In this document: in pieces, positions 8,509-16,699 of the stretch
Layout of the letters: every line of letters starts with the position of its first letter
Position numbering within the stretch: the stretch's first letter is position 1
Source of the DNA: Sporomusa ovata DSM 2662
GTDB taxonomy: Bacteria; Bacillota; Negativicutes; Sporomusales; Sporomusaceae
Length of the DNA: 64,000 nucleotides
Assembly: GCF_000445445.1 (NCBI RefSeq)
Contig: NZ_ASXP01000004.1
Coordinates: 620,001 to 684,000, forward strand
Direction: 5' to 3'
Made by a program: the position numbers and the translations under genes
The notes under the pieces: generated by a model
The model's input: only the letters and a program-made list of their open reading frames with translations
What the model was told of the DNA's origin: nothing
The model's database searches: none

Positions 8509-9552
8509 TTAGTTGCATTCTTGAACTAATTGGTTGATGGCCTGGTTATAGGGCGTACGTAGTATACCATATTCAGTAATGATGGCCGCTACCAGGTTAT
8601 TGGGGGTTACATCAAAGGCTGGATTAAATACGTTTACACCCTGTGGTGCCACACAATTACCGCCTAAAGAAGTAACCTCAGTTGCACACCGCTCTTCTAT
8701 GGGAATGTCAGCACCGGAATGTATAGTGAAGTCAAACGTAGATGACGGTGCAGCGACATAAAATGGAATACCGTGCTCTTTAGCCAGTACGGCTACACTG
8801 TAGGTACCAATTTTATTGGCAACATCACCATTTAACGCAATCCGGTCAGCCCCGACGATAACAGCCTGAACCATATTATTTTTCATGATCCAGCCTGCCA
8901 TATTGTCGGTAATTAAAGTTACTGGAATGCCGGCTTGCATTAGTTCCCAGGCGGTGAGCCTGGCCCCCTGTAATAGTGGCCGGGTTTCATCGGCAAAGAC
9001 CTGGGTAATATTGCCCTGTTCCCATGCTTTACAGACAACCCCCAGGGCTGTGCCAATGGCTACTGTCGCCAGCGCTCCGGCATTGCAATGGGTTAATACC
9101 GCAGTGGGCTTAGTGAACAGGCTTGCGCCGTGAACTGCCATTTTCTCATTTACCGCTTTGTCTTGTTCAGCAATTGCAATAGCTGCTTGTTCTAACGCTG
9201 TAATAGCTGCGTTACTATCGGTATTTCCGGCCATTTGGTCAAGAACAGTCAGCATGCGGTTAATCGCCCAAAACAAGTTTACTGCTGTTGGTCTGGTTTG
9301 GCGGAGTATATTGGCAATTTGTGTTACTTTCTCCTTAAACTCAGGCATAGCAAGTTCAGTAAGCTTGCCGGCACCCAGCACCAAAGCGAAAGCTGCGGCT
9401 GCTCCAATCGCCGGAGCACCGCGCACTTCCAGCCGTCTTATGGCTTCTGCTACCCGCTGCCAGTCATGACACTCAATATATTCAAGCTTAGCCGGCAATA
9501 AGGTCTGATTTAACAGGGTAAGACAATTATTTGACCAAATAATAGAACGCAT
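8509..9552 (-). CDS. mtnA: Methylthioribose-1-phosphate isomerase
   Basis: Isomerises the aldose MTR-1-P to the ketose MTRu-1-P in methionine salvage. The family signature EVRGAPAIG is near residue 47. The catalytic cysteine is in THCNAGALAT (~residue 155), and the catalytic aspartate region is GADRIALNGDVANKIGTY (~residues 233-250). It is 347 aa with TAAGGAGGC upstream of ATG 9552, and mtnP lies 12 bp upstream. No mtnB, mtnW, mtnX, mtnD or MTRu-1-P aldolase gene follows in this operon, so the fate of the ketose is not encoded here. Confidence 0.93.
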   Translation of the reverse strand: MRSIIWSNNCLTLLNQTLLPAKLEYIECHDWQRVAEAIRRLEVRGAPAIGAAAAFALVLGAGKLTELAMPEFKEKVTQIANILRQTRPTAVNLFWAINRMLTVLDQMAGNTDSNAAITALEQAAIAIAEQDKAVNEKMAVHGASLFTKPTAVLTHCNAGALATVAIGTALGVVCKAWEQGNITQVFADETRPLLQGARLTAWELMQAGIPVTLITDNMAGWIMKNNMVQAVIVGADRIALNGDVANKIGTYSVAVLAKEHGIPFYVAAPSSTFDFTIHSGADIPIEERCATEVTSLGGNCVAPQGVNVFNPAFDVTPNNLVAAIITEYGILRTPYNQAINQLVQECN

Positions 9553-9564
9553 GGGTAAGCCTCC

Positions 9565-10356
9565 TTACAGTTTAAATCCTCCATATTCGGCTAAAGCATG
9601 CTTACAGGTACAATCAGTTTCCGGAGCCAACTGTTCTATAGTTGCGAGAATCAGCCGTTTAATATTTTCGGTATTAGCCTGCATAGTTTCCAGGACTTCA
9701 TGATGGGTTAGCGGTTGCGGCGAAATACCGGCAGCAAAGTTGGTAACCATCGAAACGGTAGCATAACACATTTCAGCCTCTCTGGCTAAAACTACTTCCG
9801 GTACATTGGTCATGCCAACAACATCACCGCCGAATTTAGCATACATCTTAATTTCAGCCGGTGTCTCAAAGCGAGGACCATCAGTGCAGACGTATGTTCC
9901 CTGCTGATGAAAGGGAATGGAAAGCTCTTTGGCAGCTTCAAACATTACATTACGTATTGACGGGCAATAGGGTGTTGTTACATCAACATGAACAACACCC
10001 CGTTCCCCACCTTCATAAAAGGTTGTTGTCCGGTTTTTTACAAAATCAAGAAATTGGTCAATAACTACAAACTCACCTGGTTTCATGTCCGGATTGAGCG
10101 AGCCTACGGCTGTTGTCGCAATGATATTTTGTACACCTAGTTTTTTTATGGCCCAGATATTGGCCCGGTAGTTAATTAAGTGTGGCGGAATCGAATGATT
10201 ACTGCCATGGCGCGGGATGAATGCAACCTCTTTACCAGCATATTCACCACTTTTACAATGTACAATACCATAAGGAGTAGGAATCCATTGTTCCCGAATA
10301 TTATTTAAGATTTTGGGATCATATACACCAGTTCCACCAATGATGGCAATTTCCAT
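9565..10356 (-). CDS. mtnP: 5'-methylthioadenosine phosphorylase
   Basis: Phosphorolysis of MTA to adenine and methylthioribose-1-phosphate. Family hallmarks are the phosphate-binding start IIGGTGVYDP, FIPRHGSNHSIPPH (~residue 50), TAVGSLNPD, YVCTDGPRFETPAEI and GMTNVPEVVLAREAEMCYA. It is 263 aa, normal for the trimeric MTAP/PNP-II family. A methylthioinosine phosphorylase activity is a real alternative because a deaminase that makes MTI is in the same operon. GCAGGGTGATAAACT precedes ATG 10356. Confidence 0.92.
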   Translation of the reverse strand: MEIAIIGGTGVYDPKILNNIREQWIPTPYGIVHCKSGEYAGKEVAFIPRHGSNHSIPPHLINYRANIWAIKKLGVQNIIATTAVGSLNPDMKPGEFVVIDQFLDFVKNRTTTFYEGGERGVVHVDVTTPYCPSIRNVMFEAAKELSIPFHQQGTYVCTDGPRFETPAEIKMYAKFGGDVVGMTNVPEVVLAREAEMCYATVSMVTNFAAGISPQPLTHHEVLETMQANTENIKRLILATIEQLAPETDCTCKHALAEYGGFKL

Positions 10357-10371
10357 AGTTTATCACCCTGC

Positions 10372-11019
10372 CTATTTATTTTCTATATTGCAGATAGTCA
10401 GCAAATCTTCAATGGTAGTAAGCACATAGTCCGGTTGCTCGGCAAGCAGTTGGTGCCAGGCAATTTGCGTCCAACGGACAGCGGCAGTTTTAACCCCGGC
10501 TGCGCGTGCACTAGCCAGGTCAAAGGGGCTGTCGCCCACCATCAAGCATTCAGCCGGCGCAAGTTTAATTTGCTCCAGCGCCCGCAGCACCGGTTCAGGA
10601 TGTGGCTTATGTTTTTGGCATTCCTCATGACCAATAACGACAGAAAAGTATTTATCCATAGCAAACAGCTTTAATCCGCGGATAGCCGTACTTTTGGACT
10701 TTGACGTCACTATCGCCAGAAGTATGCCATTGTTATAGAGTTTCTGCATAGTTTCCGGTACACTGGCAAAGCCGGTCGTCAGTTCATCATGGTAGGTAAG
10801 GTTGAAATCGCGATATGTTGTAATTAATTCATCAACTTTATCCGGGCCGTAATGCTCCATGGCATCTCTGAGCGGTTTACCAAAAAAAGCATATACTTCC
10901 TGCGGAGTAAGTGCCCGCCCATAATGCTGTATAAAGGTGTGCTGAAAAGAACGGACGATCAAATTTGAAGTATCGATCAGTGTACCGTCCAGATCAAATA
11001 AAATGCCTTTAAATCTCAA
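10372..11019 (-). CDS. HAD-superfamily phosphatase, PpaX/Gph-like
   Basis: HAD subfamily IA hydrolase of 215 aa. Motif I is FDLDGTLIDT near the N-terminus, motif II has the VTSK threonine/serine, motif III is the K of KHKPHPEP, and motif IV is VGDSPFDLASA. The start is TTG 11019, immediately after AGGAGG at optimal spacing; a longer frame upstream has no ribosome site. It is closest to pyrophosphatase PpaX or phosphoglycolate phosphatase. As first gene of the mtnP-mtnA-ahcY-mtaD group it might act on a salvage intermediate, but that is only inference. Confidence 0.8.
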   Translation of the reverse strand: MRFKGILFDLDGTLIDTSNLIVRSFQHTFIQHYGRALTPQEVYAFFGKPLRDAMEHYGPDKVDELITTYRDFNLTYHDELTTGFASVPETMQKLYNNGILLAIVTSKSKSTAIRGLKLFAMDKYFSVVIGHEECQKHKPHPEPVLRALEQIKLAPAECLMVGDSPFDLASARAAGVKTAAVRWTQIAWHQLLAEQPDYVLTTIEDLLTICNIENK

Positions 11020-11203
11020 TGTTATCCTCCTAGATATGCCGCTAAAAAAGAACAGCTTGTCCACCCTATTGTATTGCGAGCTTATTTTCAATTTATAAAG
11101 TGGACATAAAATTGCCCACTTCGCCGCTACATTATTCCGGTCAAACTATGTAAGTAATTATTCAAGATTAAAAAAAAATCCCTGCTTACACAGTTGGCAT
11201 AAA

Positions 11204-11617
11204 TTACAAATTTACGCCAATAAAGCCGCCTAATGCCCCGGCTAAACTACCAGCAGCAATCTTATTACCCAGCATAAGCCAGGCTATCTGTTCCTGACCT
11301 AGTTCAATTCCGATACCTACTGAGAATAGTACATAGACAATACCAACGGCACAGCCTATAAGTAAGCCCTTTGCAGCTGTTTGTTTTGTTGCATAAACAC
11401 TGCCAACAAAAATGCTAATCATCGTAACTGCTACCATTATGTATTCAAGATAGTTGTCGATAAATCCATTTTCAGATATCAGACTAATTATCGACAGGCC
11501 TACAGCACAAATAAGTGAGATAACAATACTAACAGTTACTCCTTTGAAAATAGCCATAGAACTAGTGATATTTCGTGGGACTTGGGGGTTTTTTGTCCGT
11601 CTGGAAGCTTTGGCCAT
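11204..11617 (-). CDS. TIGR04086-type small integral membrane protein
   Basis: A 137-aa protein with a basic N-terminus (MAKASRRTK) and four hydrophobic segments (about residues 24-45, 57-75, 82-103 and 113-135) ending in glycine-rich AGALGGFIG. The layout matches the TIGR04086/YrzE membrane family of Firmicutes, whose role is unknown. ATG 11617 follows GGAGGGAGTATT; an upstream in-frame start at 11659 lacks a site. The 185-bp gap to the next gene downstream holds only weak hairpins. Confidence 0.65.
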   Translation of the reverse strand: MAKASRRTKNPQVPRNITSSMAIFKGVTVSIVISLICAVGLSIISLISENGFIDNYLEYIMVAVTMISIFVGSVYATKQTAAKGLLIGCAVGIVYVLFSVGIGIELGQEQIAWLMLGNKIAAGSLAGALGGFIGVNL

Positions 11618-11692
11618 AATACTCCCTCCTGCAAATCCTTTTACTGTAAATTTATGCAAATAATGGCCAAATATACCGGACTTCTGATAAGT

Positions 11693-12452
11693 TTATAAAC
11701 CCCAGGTCCCTAATGCATTCATAATCCCATAGTTGGTTAAATCGAAGTGAATCGGTGTAATTGAAATCTTGCCGTTTTGGACAGCAACTATGTCACTGTC
11801 TGGAGCATTTTCGGTATCTGAAACACGACCACTCATCCAGTAATAGGTACGACCGCGGGGATCCTGGCGGCGTTCAAACGTGTTTTCATAGTTTCGAACG
11901 CCCAGCTTGGTAATGGCTATCCCCTTTAATTGGCTTTCTGGTAAAGCCGGAACATTGACATTAAGCAGGGTATTGGGTGGTAAACTTCGATTAATCATGG
12001 TTTCAATCACTTTTCTTGCCGTTTTGGCAGCTGGTTCGAAATCAAAGATCTCCCAACTGTCTAATGACATTGCGATTGCCGGTAATCCATGCAGTGCCCC
12101 TTCAATAGCTGCACTAACAGTACCTGAATATAAAACATCGGTGCCCATATTTGAACCCTGATTAATTCCAGAAACAATAACATCAGGTAAATCATCTGCC
12201 AACAGAGATTCTAAAGCGACTTTAACACAGTCGGTAGGTGTGCCGCCGACCCGCCAAGCGCAAATATCGGCAACATCTACAGGATGTACATCTACCCAAA
12301 TGGGATGATGTACGGTAATGGCCTGACTTGAGGCACTTTTTTTCACTATCTGGCGCTACCACCGAAATTCTGGCAAAATGAGATAATTCTTGCCATAGTG
12401 CTTTTATTCCTGGTGCAAGTATGCCGTCGTCATTTGTCAATAGTATATGCAA
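11693..12452 (-). pseudogene. surE: 5'/3'-nucleotidase SurE, frameshifted at an A7 tract
   Basis: SurE dephosphorylates nucleoside monophosphates. The N-terminal part reads HILLTNDDG (metal-binding Asp pair) to VVAPDSEK. The frame then breaks in an A7 run at about 12338-12344. The next frame resumes with SASSQAIT and carries GGTPTDCVK, SGINQGSNMGTDVLYSGTV and the C-terminal SurE blocks to the stop at 11693. One A fewer (A6) restores a full-length ~253-aa enzyme. TTG 12452 is the likely start, 8 nt after a G6 run, and gives the canonical MHILLTNDDG N-terminus. Everything outside the tract is well conserved, which argues for a recent event or a sequencing error. Confidence 0.88.
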
Positions 12453-12487
12453 AAGCACAACCCCCCAACATTATAATTTATCACACT

Positions 12488-12865
12488 CTAATTCTGTGGA
12501 TAATATTTAACAGCTGACCGGGGAGATTCCCATACCTGGACACAGCGTATTTTAATTGTTTGCTGAAAGATAGACTGCTTCGCCAAGGAATCATAGATAT
12601 ATTTTGCTATATTTTCGGCAGTAGGATTCATTGCTTTAAAAGCCGGCAAATCGTTTAAATAATAATGATCAAGTTTGTCAATTACTTTGCCGACCTCGGC
12701 CTTAAGGTCTTTAAAGTCCATTACCATGCCTAAATGATTAAGTTCATGACCAGCAACAGTAACTTCCACTTTCCAGTTATGTCCGTGCAAACGGCTGCAC
12801 TTACCCGGATAGTCAGGCAATTGATGGGCAGCCTCAAATTCAGCAAGAATAGTTAACTCATACAT
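12488..12865 (-). CDS. queD: 6-carboxy-5,6,7,8-tetrahydropterin synthase
   Basis: PTPS-family enzyme making the queuosine/preQ0 intermediate CPH4 from dihydroneopterin triphosphate. Zinc ligands are in FEAAHQLP (His ~15) and LHGHNW (HxH ~27-29). The catalytic Cys is in PGKCSRLHGH, and the C-terminal Glu is in VWESPRSA. It is 125 aa. AGGAGGCGTTATT precedes ATG 12865. No queC, queE or queF lies in the window. It appears to have its own promoter with an inverted repeat across it. Confidence 0.92.
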   Translation of the reverse strand: MYELTILAEFEAAHQLPDYPGKCSRLHGHNWKVEVTVAGHELNHLGMVMDFKDLKAEVGKVIDKLDHYYLNDLPAFKAMNPTAENIAKYIYDSLAKQSIFQQTIKIRCVQVWESPRSAVKYYPQN

Positions 12866-12901
12866 AATAACGCCTCCTTAAAACAATACATTTTATTAGG
12901 A

Positions 12902-12934
12902 TATAGATATACTTTGGAACACTCTGTCAAAGTA
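12902..12934 (-). promoter_or_regulatory. Probable queD promoter with operator-like inverted repeat
   Basis: On the minus strand TTGACA (12925-12930), 17 nt and TCTATA (12902-12907) form a sigma-A-like promoter. An 8-bp inverted repeat, ATACTTTG/CAAAGTAT (12908-12934), overlaps the -35 box and spacer, a placement typical of a repressor site. No regulator is identified. Confidence 0.5.
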
Positions 12935-12938
12935 TTCA

Positions 12939-12988
12939 ATTGTATATAAAAAAGATGAGTGTTAACTCTACCTTTTTTTATATACAAT
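12939..12988. terminator. Bidirectional terminator-like hairpin
   Basis: ATTGTATATAAAAAAG (12939-12954) pairs with its near-exact complement at 12972-12988, with an inner GAGT/ACTC pair. The A/T runs on both sides would give a U-tract in either direction. It separates the glycosyltransferase gene from queD. Confidence 0.6.
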
Positions 12989-12997
12989 TCAAGGCTC

Positions 12998-13077
12998 CCG
13001 CCTCTAGAGGCGGCGTTAATTCAGGTGAAGCAGACTCTCCACCTGTATCCCCAATGTTTCAGCTATGCTGAAACGAG
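12998..13077 (-). other. Cluster of three hairpins, possibly an IS200/IS605-type end remnant
   Basis: Three consecutive stems follow the glycosyltransferase stop: GTTTCAGC-TAT-GCTGAAAC, CAGGTG...CACCTG, and the perfect palindrome CCGCCTCTAGAGGCGG. One minus-strand frame stays open across the last two and ends ...PPLEAG..., faintly like a TnpB C-terminus. A hairpin just inside the end is usual for IS200/IS605 elements. No transposase is present, so this is only a suggestion. Confidence 0.3.
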
Positions 13078-13078
13078 T

Positions 13079-14362
13079 TCATTTGATAGCTTGCTTACTT
13101 ACAAGGCTTTCCTTGGAAAACTCAGTCGAATTACTTAAAAGTACATCTTGATAACTAAGGCTGCGGGTATGTTTAGTGTGACTCCAGTTGCGCTCATGGC
13201 GGTGTAGATAACCTACGAACGTTATTGGTATCCAACTGTATATAAAAAGCGGGTAGAAAATGGAATAAATCCATGTTTTCCAGTTAGCACGAATTTTAAA
13301 CAAAATAATCGCTGGAAAAATGTATTGACCAACGCCAATAATTGTCCACACTTCAATAGGCAAAACCATATAAAGGATATTGGTATAAAATGGCGTAATA
13401 TAACCAATATAACTGAATAGCACAAACAATGTTGATAATAGTAAGAAATACGGTTGAATCAAATGAAGTATGCCATCTAAAATTCTAATATCGCGCCGTT
13501 TTATTCCTTCTATGAGTAGTTTGGGAATGAACCGGCCGGCAACATCAAAGTGGCCCTGGGCCCAGCGTTTACGCTGCTTCCATGATTGTTTGAATGTGAG
13601 CGGTTTTTCATCATAAACTATGGCATCATGCGCCCACGTGGTACGAATACCAATCAGCAGTACTTTCATCGTAAATTCCATGTCTTCGGTAAGACAGGTG
13701 GCACCCCAACCAAATTTTTTGAGGATATCTGTTGAAATACACATGCCGGTGCCGCCTAAGACACTTGACAACCCTACATTATATTTAGCCAAATGCCAAA
13801 TGTGGTTTACCACCCAGAAGGAAATGGCAAAGGTAGCCGAAATCCAGGTATCATTCGGATTTTTGGCGTCAAGGTAGCCTTGAATGACCTTTTCGCCTTT
13901 GCACAGGCGATTATTCATTTCCAGAAGGAAATTTGTATCTACTAAATTATCGGCATCAAAGACAACTACCGCATCATACTGTTTTTTCTGGGTAAACAGT
14001 TTTTCAAACATCCACTCCATAGCATAGCCTTTGCCCTTCTGATCAAGACTAAACCGCTCGTGCACAATTGCACCGGCATTTTTTGCAATCAAGGCTGTTT
14101 TATCTTTGCAGTTATCCGCTATGACGTAAATATCATACAGTTCACTGGGATAATTAAGTATATGTAAATTTTCTACTAATTGACCAATGACCTGTTCTTC
14201 ATTATGGGCAGCCACGATAACGGCGAATGTATTCTTGGGAGTAGTAATTTTACTTTCATGTCTTTTAAAAATCCCAAAAAATGCAAGGAAAAAGTAGTAC
14301 AGAGTAAAAAAAACAATAATGAGTTGCATGGGAATCATTATATAATCAAAAATATAATTCAT
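13079..14362 (-). CDS. Processive family 2 glycosyltransferase, membrane-bound
   Basis: A 427-aa GT-A glycosyltransferase. An N-terminal membrane segment (residues ~8-30) is followed by the nucleotide-sugar site VIVAAHNEEQVIG, the DAD motif (VVFDADNL, ~residue 137), the acceptor motif TEDMEF and the QxxRW-type QRKRWAQGH (~residue 265). Three or four hydrophobic segments then form the C-terminal channel. This is the BcsA/IcaA/HasA-like arrangement used for polysaccharide synthesis and export. AGGAGAATAATCC precedes ATG 14362. It appears to be a single-gene unit, and the polymer made is unknown. Confidence 0.88.
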   Translation of the reverse strand: MNYIFDYIMIPMQLIIVFFTLYYFFLAFFGIFKRHESKITTPKNTFAVIVAAHNEEQVIGQLVENLHILNYPSELYDIYVIADNCKDKTALIAKNAGAIVHERFSLDQKGKGYAMEWMFEKLFTQKKQYDAVVVFDADNLVDTNFLLEMNNRLCKGEKVIQGYLDAKNPNDTWISATFAISFWVVNHIWHLAKYNVGLSSVLGGTGMCISTDILKKFGWGATCLTEDMEFTMKVLLIGIRTTWAHDAIVYDEKPLTFKQSWKQRKRWAQGHFDVAGRFIPKLLIEGIKRRDIRILDGILHLIQPYFLLLSTLFVLFSYIGYITPFYTNILYMVLPIEVWTIIGVGQYIFPAIILFKIRANWKTWIYSIFYPLFIYSWIPITFVGYLHRHERNWSHTKHTRSLSYQDVLLSNSTEFSKESLVSKQAIK

Positions 14363-14379
14363 GGATTATTCTCCTTACA

Positions 14380-14417
14380 AAATCCTGTGTTAACGAATAC
14401 CATGGTTTACAGGATTT
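14380..14417. promoter_or_regulatory. Operator-like inverted repeat upstream of the glycosyltransferase
   Basis: AAATCCTGT (14380-14388) and ACAGGATTT (14409-14417) form a perfect 9-bp inverted repeat with a 20-bp spacer, just upstream of the ATG at 14362. The remaining intergenic DNA holds an AT-rich inverted repeat (AATAAATCAT/ATGATTTATT) and nothing else recognisable. Confidence 0.3.
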
Positions 14418-14507
14418 ATACACGGTTTTCCTGAAACTTTTCATAATAAATCATATGCTGATTTTTGAGGTACATGATTTATTTTTTGCTGTCTGGCGAA
14501 GATCGTC

Positions 14508-15185
14508 TTACACGGCCTGACGGTGGTCAAATAAGCCAAAAATTGTATTTAAGATACCAAACAGCGCATAAACAAAAAACGGCACAAATAAAACAGACTT
14601 GAATGTCAGAAATAATATATATACACCGATAGCTACAGTGATAATTGCCGGAATTGTGCGAATGGGTTCGCCATCTTTACCTTTAAAATCAGGATAACGG
14701 ATGGTGCTGACCATTAAGTAGGCAAAAACAGCTACCATAAGCGGAAAAAGCCAACCGGAAGGTTTCATATCAAGCATGACAAAAGTCGCAATTACACAGC
14801 CGCCGGCAGGTATTGGCAAGCCCATGAAGTATCCTTTTACTGTACTCGTATTAACATTAAATCTCGCCAAACGCAAAGCGCCGCAGGTCGCAAACGCAGC
14901 GGCTATGAAAGCGCCGCCGGAAAAGTCTTTCAGCATATAAGCATATGCCATAACGGCTGGAGCTACGCCAAAAGATACTAAGTCACATAAAGAATCAAGT
15001 TCTTTACCAAAATCGCTGCTTACGCCAAAATACCGGGCTACCCGCCCGTCCAGGCCATCTGCCACCATAGCAGAGACAACAAACAACGCTGCATAGGTAA
15101 ACTCACCTTGAAACGTAAATAGTATCGCAAACATACCCAAAACAAGATTGAGTGTAGTTACTATATTAGGAATAGCGTTTTTCAC
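14508..15185 (-). CDS. pssA: CDP-diacylglycerol--serine O-phosphatidyltransferase
   Basis: Makes phosphatidylserine from CDP-diacylglycerol and serine at the membrane. The CDP-alcohol phosphotransferase motif appears as ADGLDGRVAR...GKELDSLCD (~residues 42-68), with the conserved Asp residues that bind metal. The 225-aa protein has about six further hydrophobic segments. The start is GTG 15185, overlapping psd by 4 bp, and the GGAGGG site lies inside the psd 3' end. Translational coupling to the decarboxylase gives a two-step phosphatidylethanolamine module. Confidence 0.92.
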   Translation of the reverse strand: MKNAIPNIVTTLNLVLGMFAILFTFQGEFTYAALFVVSAMVADGLDGRVARYFGVSSDFGKELDSLCDLVSFGVAPAVMAYAYMLKDFSGGAFIAAAFATCGALRLARFNVNTSTVKGYFMGLPIPAGGCVIATFVMLDMKPSGWLFPLMVAVFAYLMVSTIRYPDFKGKDGEPIRTIPAIITVAIGVYILFLTFKSVLFVPFFVYALFGILNTIFGLFDHRQAV

Positions 15186-15823
15186 TCTTCCATTACCCTC
15201 CCTATTACTGTTTTTCCTCCGATTACTCTATCCCCCTTTTTTACTAAAATTTCTACTGTTGGTGGTACAATAAGTTCAGTACAAGAACCAAATTTAATAA
15301 GTCCGTAGCGTTCGCCCTGTTTAAGAACAGTACCTAATGTAACCCAGGAAACTATTCGCCGGGCTAAAATTCCGGCAATTTGGGTGACTAATACACGCAT
15401 TTTCTCATTTTCCAAGCCGATAGCATGACGTTCGTTTTCACAGGCTGCGGATTCTTTATAGGCCGGTTTAAATCTACCACAAGTATATTGTTGAAATTTA
15501 ATTTCCCCTCTGACAGGGCTGCGATTAACATGAACGTCAAATACTGACAAAAAAATAGTAACCTTTAACCCTTTATCATTTAAAAACTGGTCATCGTAAA
15601 CTTCCGCAATACCCATTACTTTACCATCTGCAGGCGATAATATTAAATTATCATCATCAGGAAAATTACGTTTGGGATTACGGAAAAAAAATGTAACAAA
15701 AGCTGTTAATATCCCGGGAATAATAGCCCAGGGGGCGCCCAGGTTTAAGGCAGTAATAATTGTAACCAGTCCAAGTATTGCAATATATGTGTATCCTTCT
15801 TTTACTATAGGATTTCTTACCAT
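15182..15823 (-). CDS. psd: Phosphatidylserine decarboxylase
   Basis: Pyruvoyl-dependent conversion of phosphatidylserine to phosphatidylethanolamine. The 213-aa short form has N-terminal membrane segments (residues ~13-45), LSPADGKVMG (~residue 62), the DVHVNRSPV block (~residue 95) and the self-cleavage site IKFGSCTEL (~residue 185), where the Ser becomes the pyruvoyl group. GGGAGGTGGATAG precedes ATG 15823. It is coupled to pssA by a 4-bp overlap. Confidence 0.92.
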   Translation of the reverse strand: MVRNPIVKEGYTYIAILGLVTIITALNLGAPWAIIPGILTAFVTFFFRNPKRNFPDDDNLILSPADGKVMGIAEVYDDQFLNDKGLKVTIFLSVFDVHVNRSPVRGEIKFQQYTCGRFKPAYKESAACENERHAIGLENEKMRVLVTQIAGILARRIVSWVTLGTVLKQGERYGLIKFGSCTELIVPPTVEILVKKGDRVIGGKTVIGRVMEE

Positions 15824-15912
15824 CTATCCACCTCCCTGCCAAAAACCTCCTCATAGTATCAAACCAAAAAGCAAGTTCAGTATATCAGTATAATATACTT
15901 AGTTTACTTTGT

Positions 15913-16647
15913 CTAATCTTTTTTCCTTAACATGACTTTAAGAGCAAACTTTGGCAATGCCAGCATTCTGATAGCGCGCTGTGGCTGACAAAGTAAACGG
16001 AACAACCACTCCAAACTAGTACGCTGCATCCATAACGGTGCACGTTTAACAGCACCAGCCATTACATCAAAGGTTCCACCCACTCCCATACATATAGGGA
16101 CACCCAGTTTTTCCAGGTTCTTAGCCAGCCACTTTTCCTGTCTGGGAACCCCTAAAGCTGCCAATAAAATATCCGGTTTGGCAGCTGAAATAGTTTGAAC
16201 AATAGCAGGTTCATCTTCTGCCGTAAAAAATCCATGTTTTGTCCCGACTATACATAATCCTGGGTAACGCGCCAGCGCCATAGTTTTGGCTTTAGCAACA
16301 ATGTCAGGCTGGCTGCCGAATAGAAATACACGATATCCTTTTTTTGAAGCCTCTAATAACAGGTTTTGGGCTAAATCATAGCCGGCTACCCGTTCTACAA
16401 TAGTATTTCCTTGATGTCTTATCGCCCATACAACACCAGCGCCATCAGGAACTACTAAATGAGAATTGGCAAGGATAGCAGCCAATTCATTGTCTTCTTG
16501 TGCCAGCATCACCATTTCAGCATTGGCTGTGGCCACTAAATGCGGTGTTTTTTCGGCAATAAACTGCTCAAGTTTGACTACTGCTTCAGACATGGTTACA
16601 GTATCAATCGAAACGTCTAAGACGGTTGCTTTTATACCCACTGACAA
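15913..16647 (-). CDS. WecG/TagA/CpsF family glycosyltransferase
   Basis: GT26 enzyme adding N-acetylmannosamine(uronate)-type sugars to an undecaprenyl-linked acceptor in wall or surface polymer synthesis. Family blocks are TANAEMVMLA (~residue 40), VPDGAGVVWA, FLFGSQPDI, LLAALGVPRQEKWL (~residue 165) and MGVGGTFDVMAGAVKRAP (~residue 190). It is 244 aa. The start is TTG 16647, 8 nt after AAGGAG. It lies between psd and a PBP1A gene, fitting an envelope-biogenesis neighbourhood. Confidence 0.88.
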   Translation of the reverse strand: MSVGIKATVLDVSIDTVTMSEAVVKLEQFIAEKTPHLVATANAEMVMLAQEDNELAAILANSHLVVPDGAGVVWAIRHQGNTIVERVAGYDLAQNLLLEASKKGYRVFLFGSQPDIVAKAKTMALARYPGLCIVGTKHGFFTAEDEPAIVQTISAAKPDILLAALGVPRQEKWLAKNLEKLGVPICMGVGGTFDVMAGAVKRAPLWMQRTSLEWLFRLLCQPQRAIRMLALPKFALKVMLRKKD

Positions 16648-16699
16648 CTATGTACTCCTTACAATTGTTTTACATTCCCTAGCACATTGTACCACAAGT

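Noticed and set aside
11020..11203. SAM riboswitch before the MTA/SAH operon
   Set aside because: The leader has only an AAGTGG/CCACTT hairpin and lacks the S-box elements; the only SAM-I riboswitch is before metK.
12866..12900. preQ1 riboswitch for queD
   Set aside because: The leader is too short and lacks the pseudoknot pattern; a promoter with an inverted repeat fits better.
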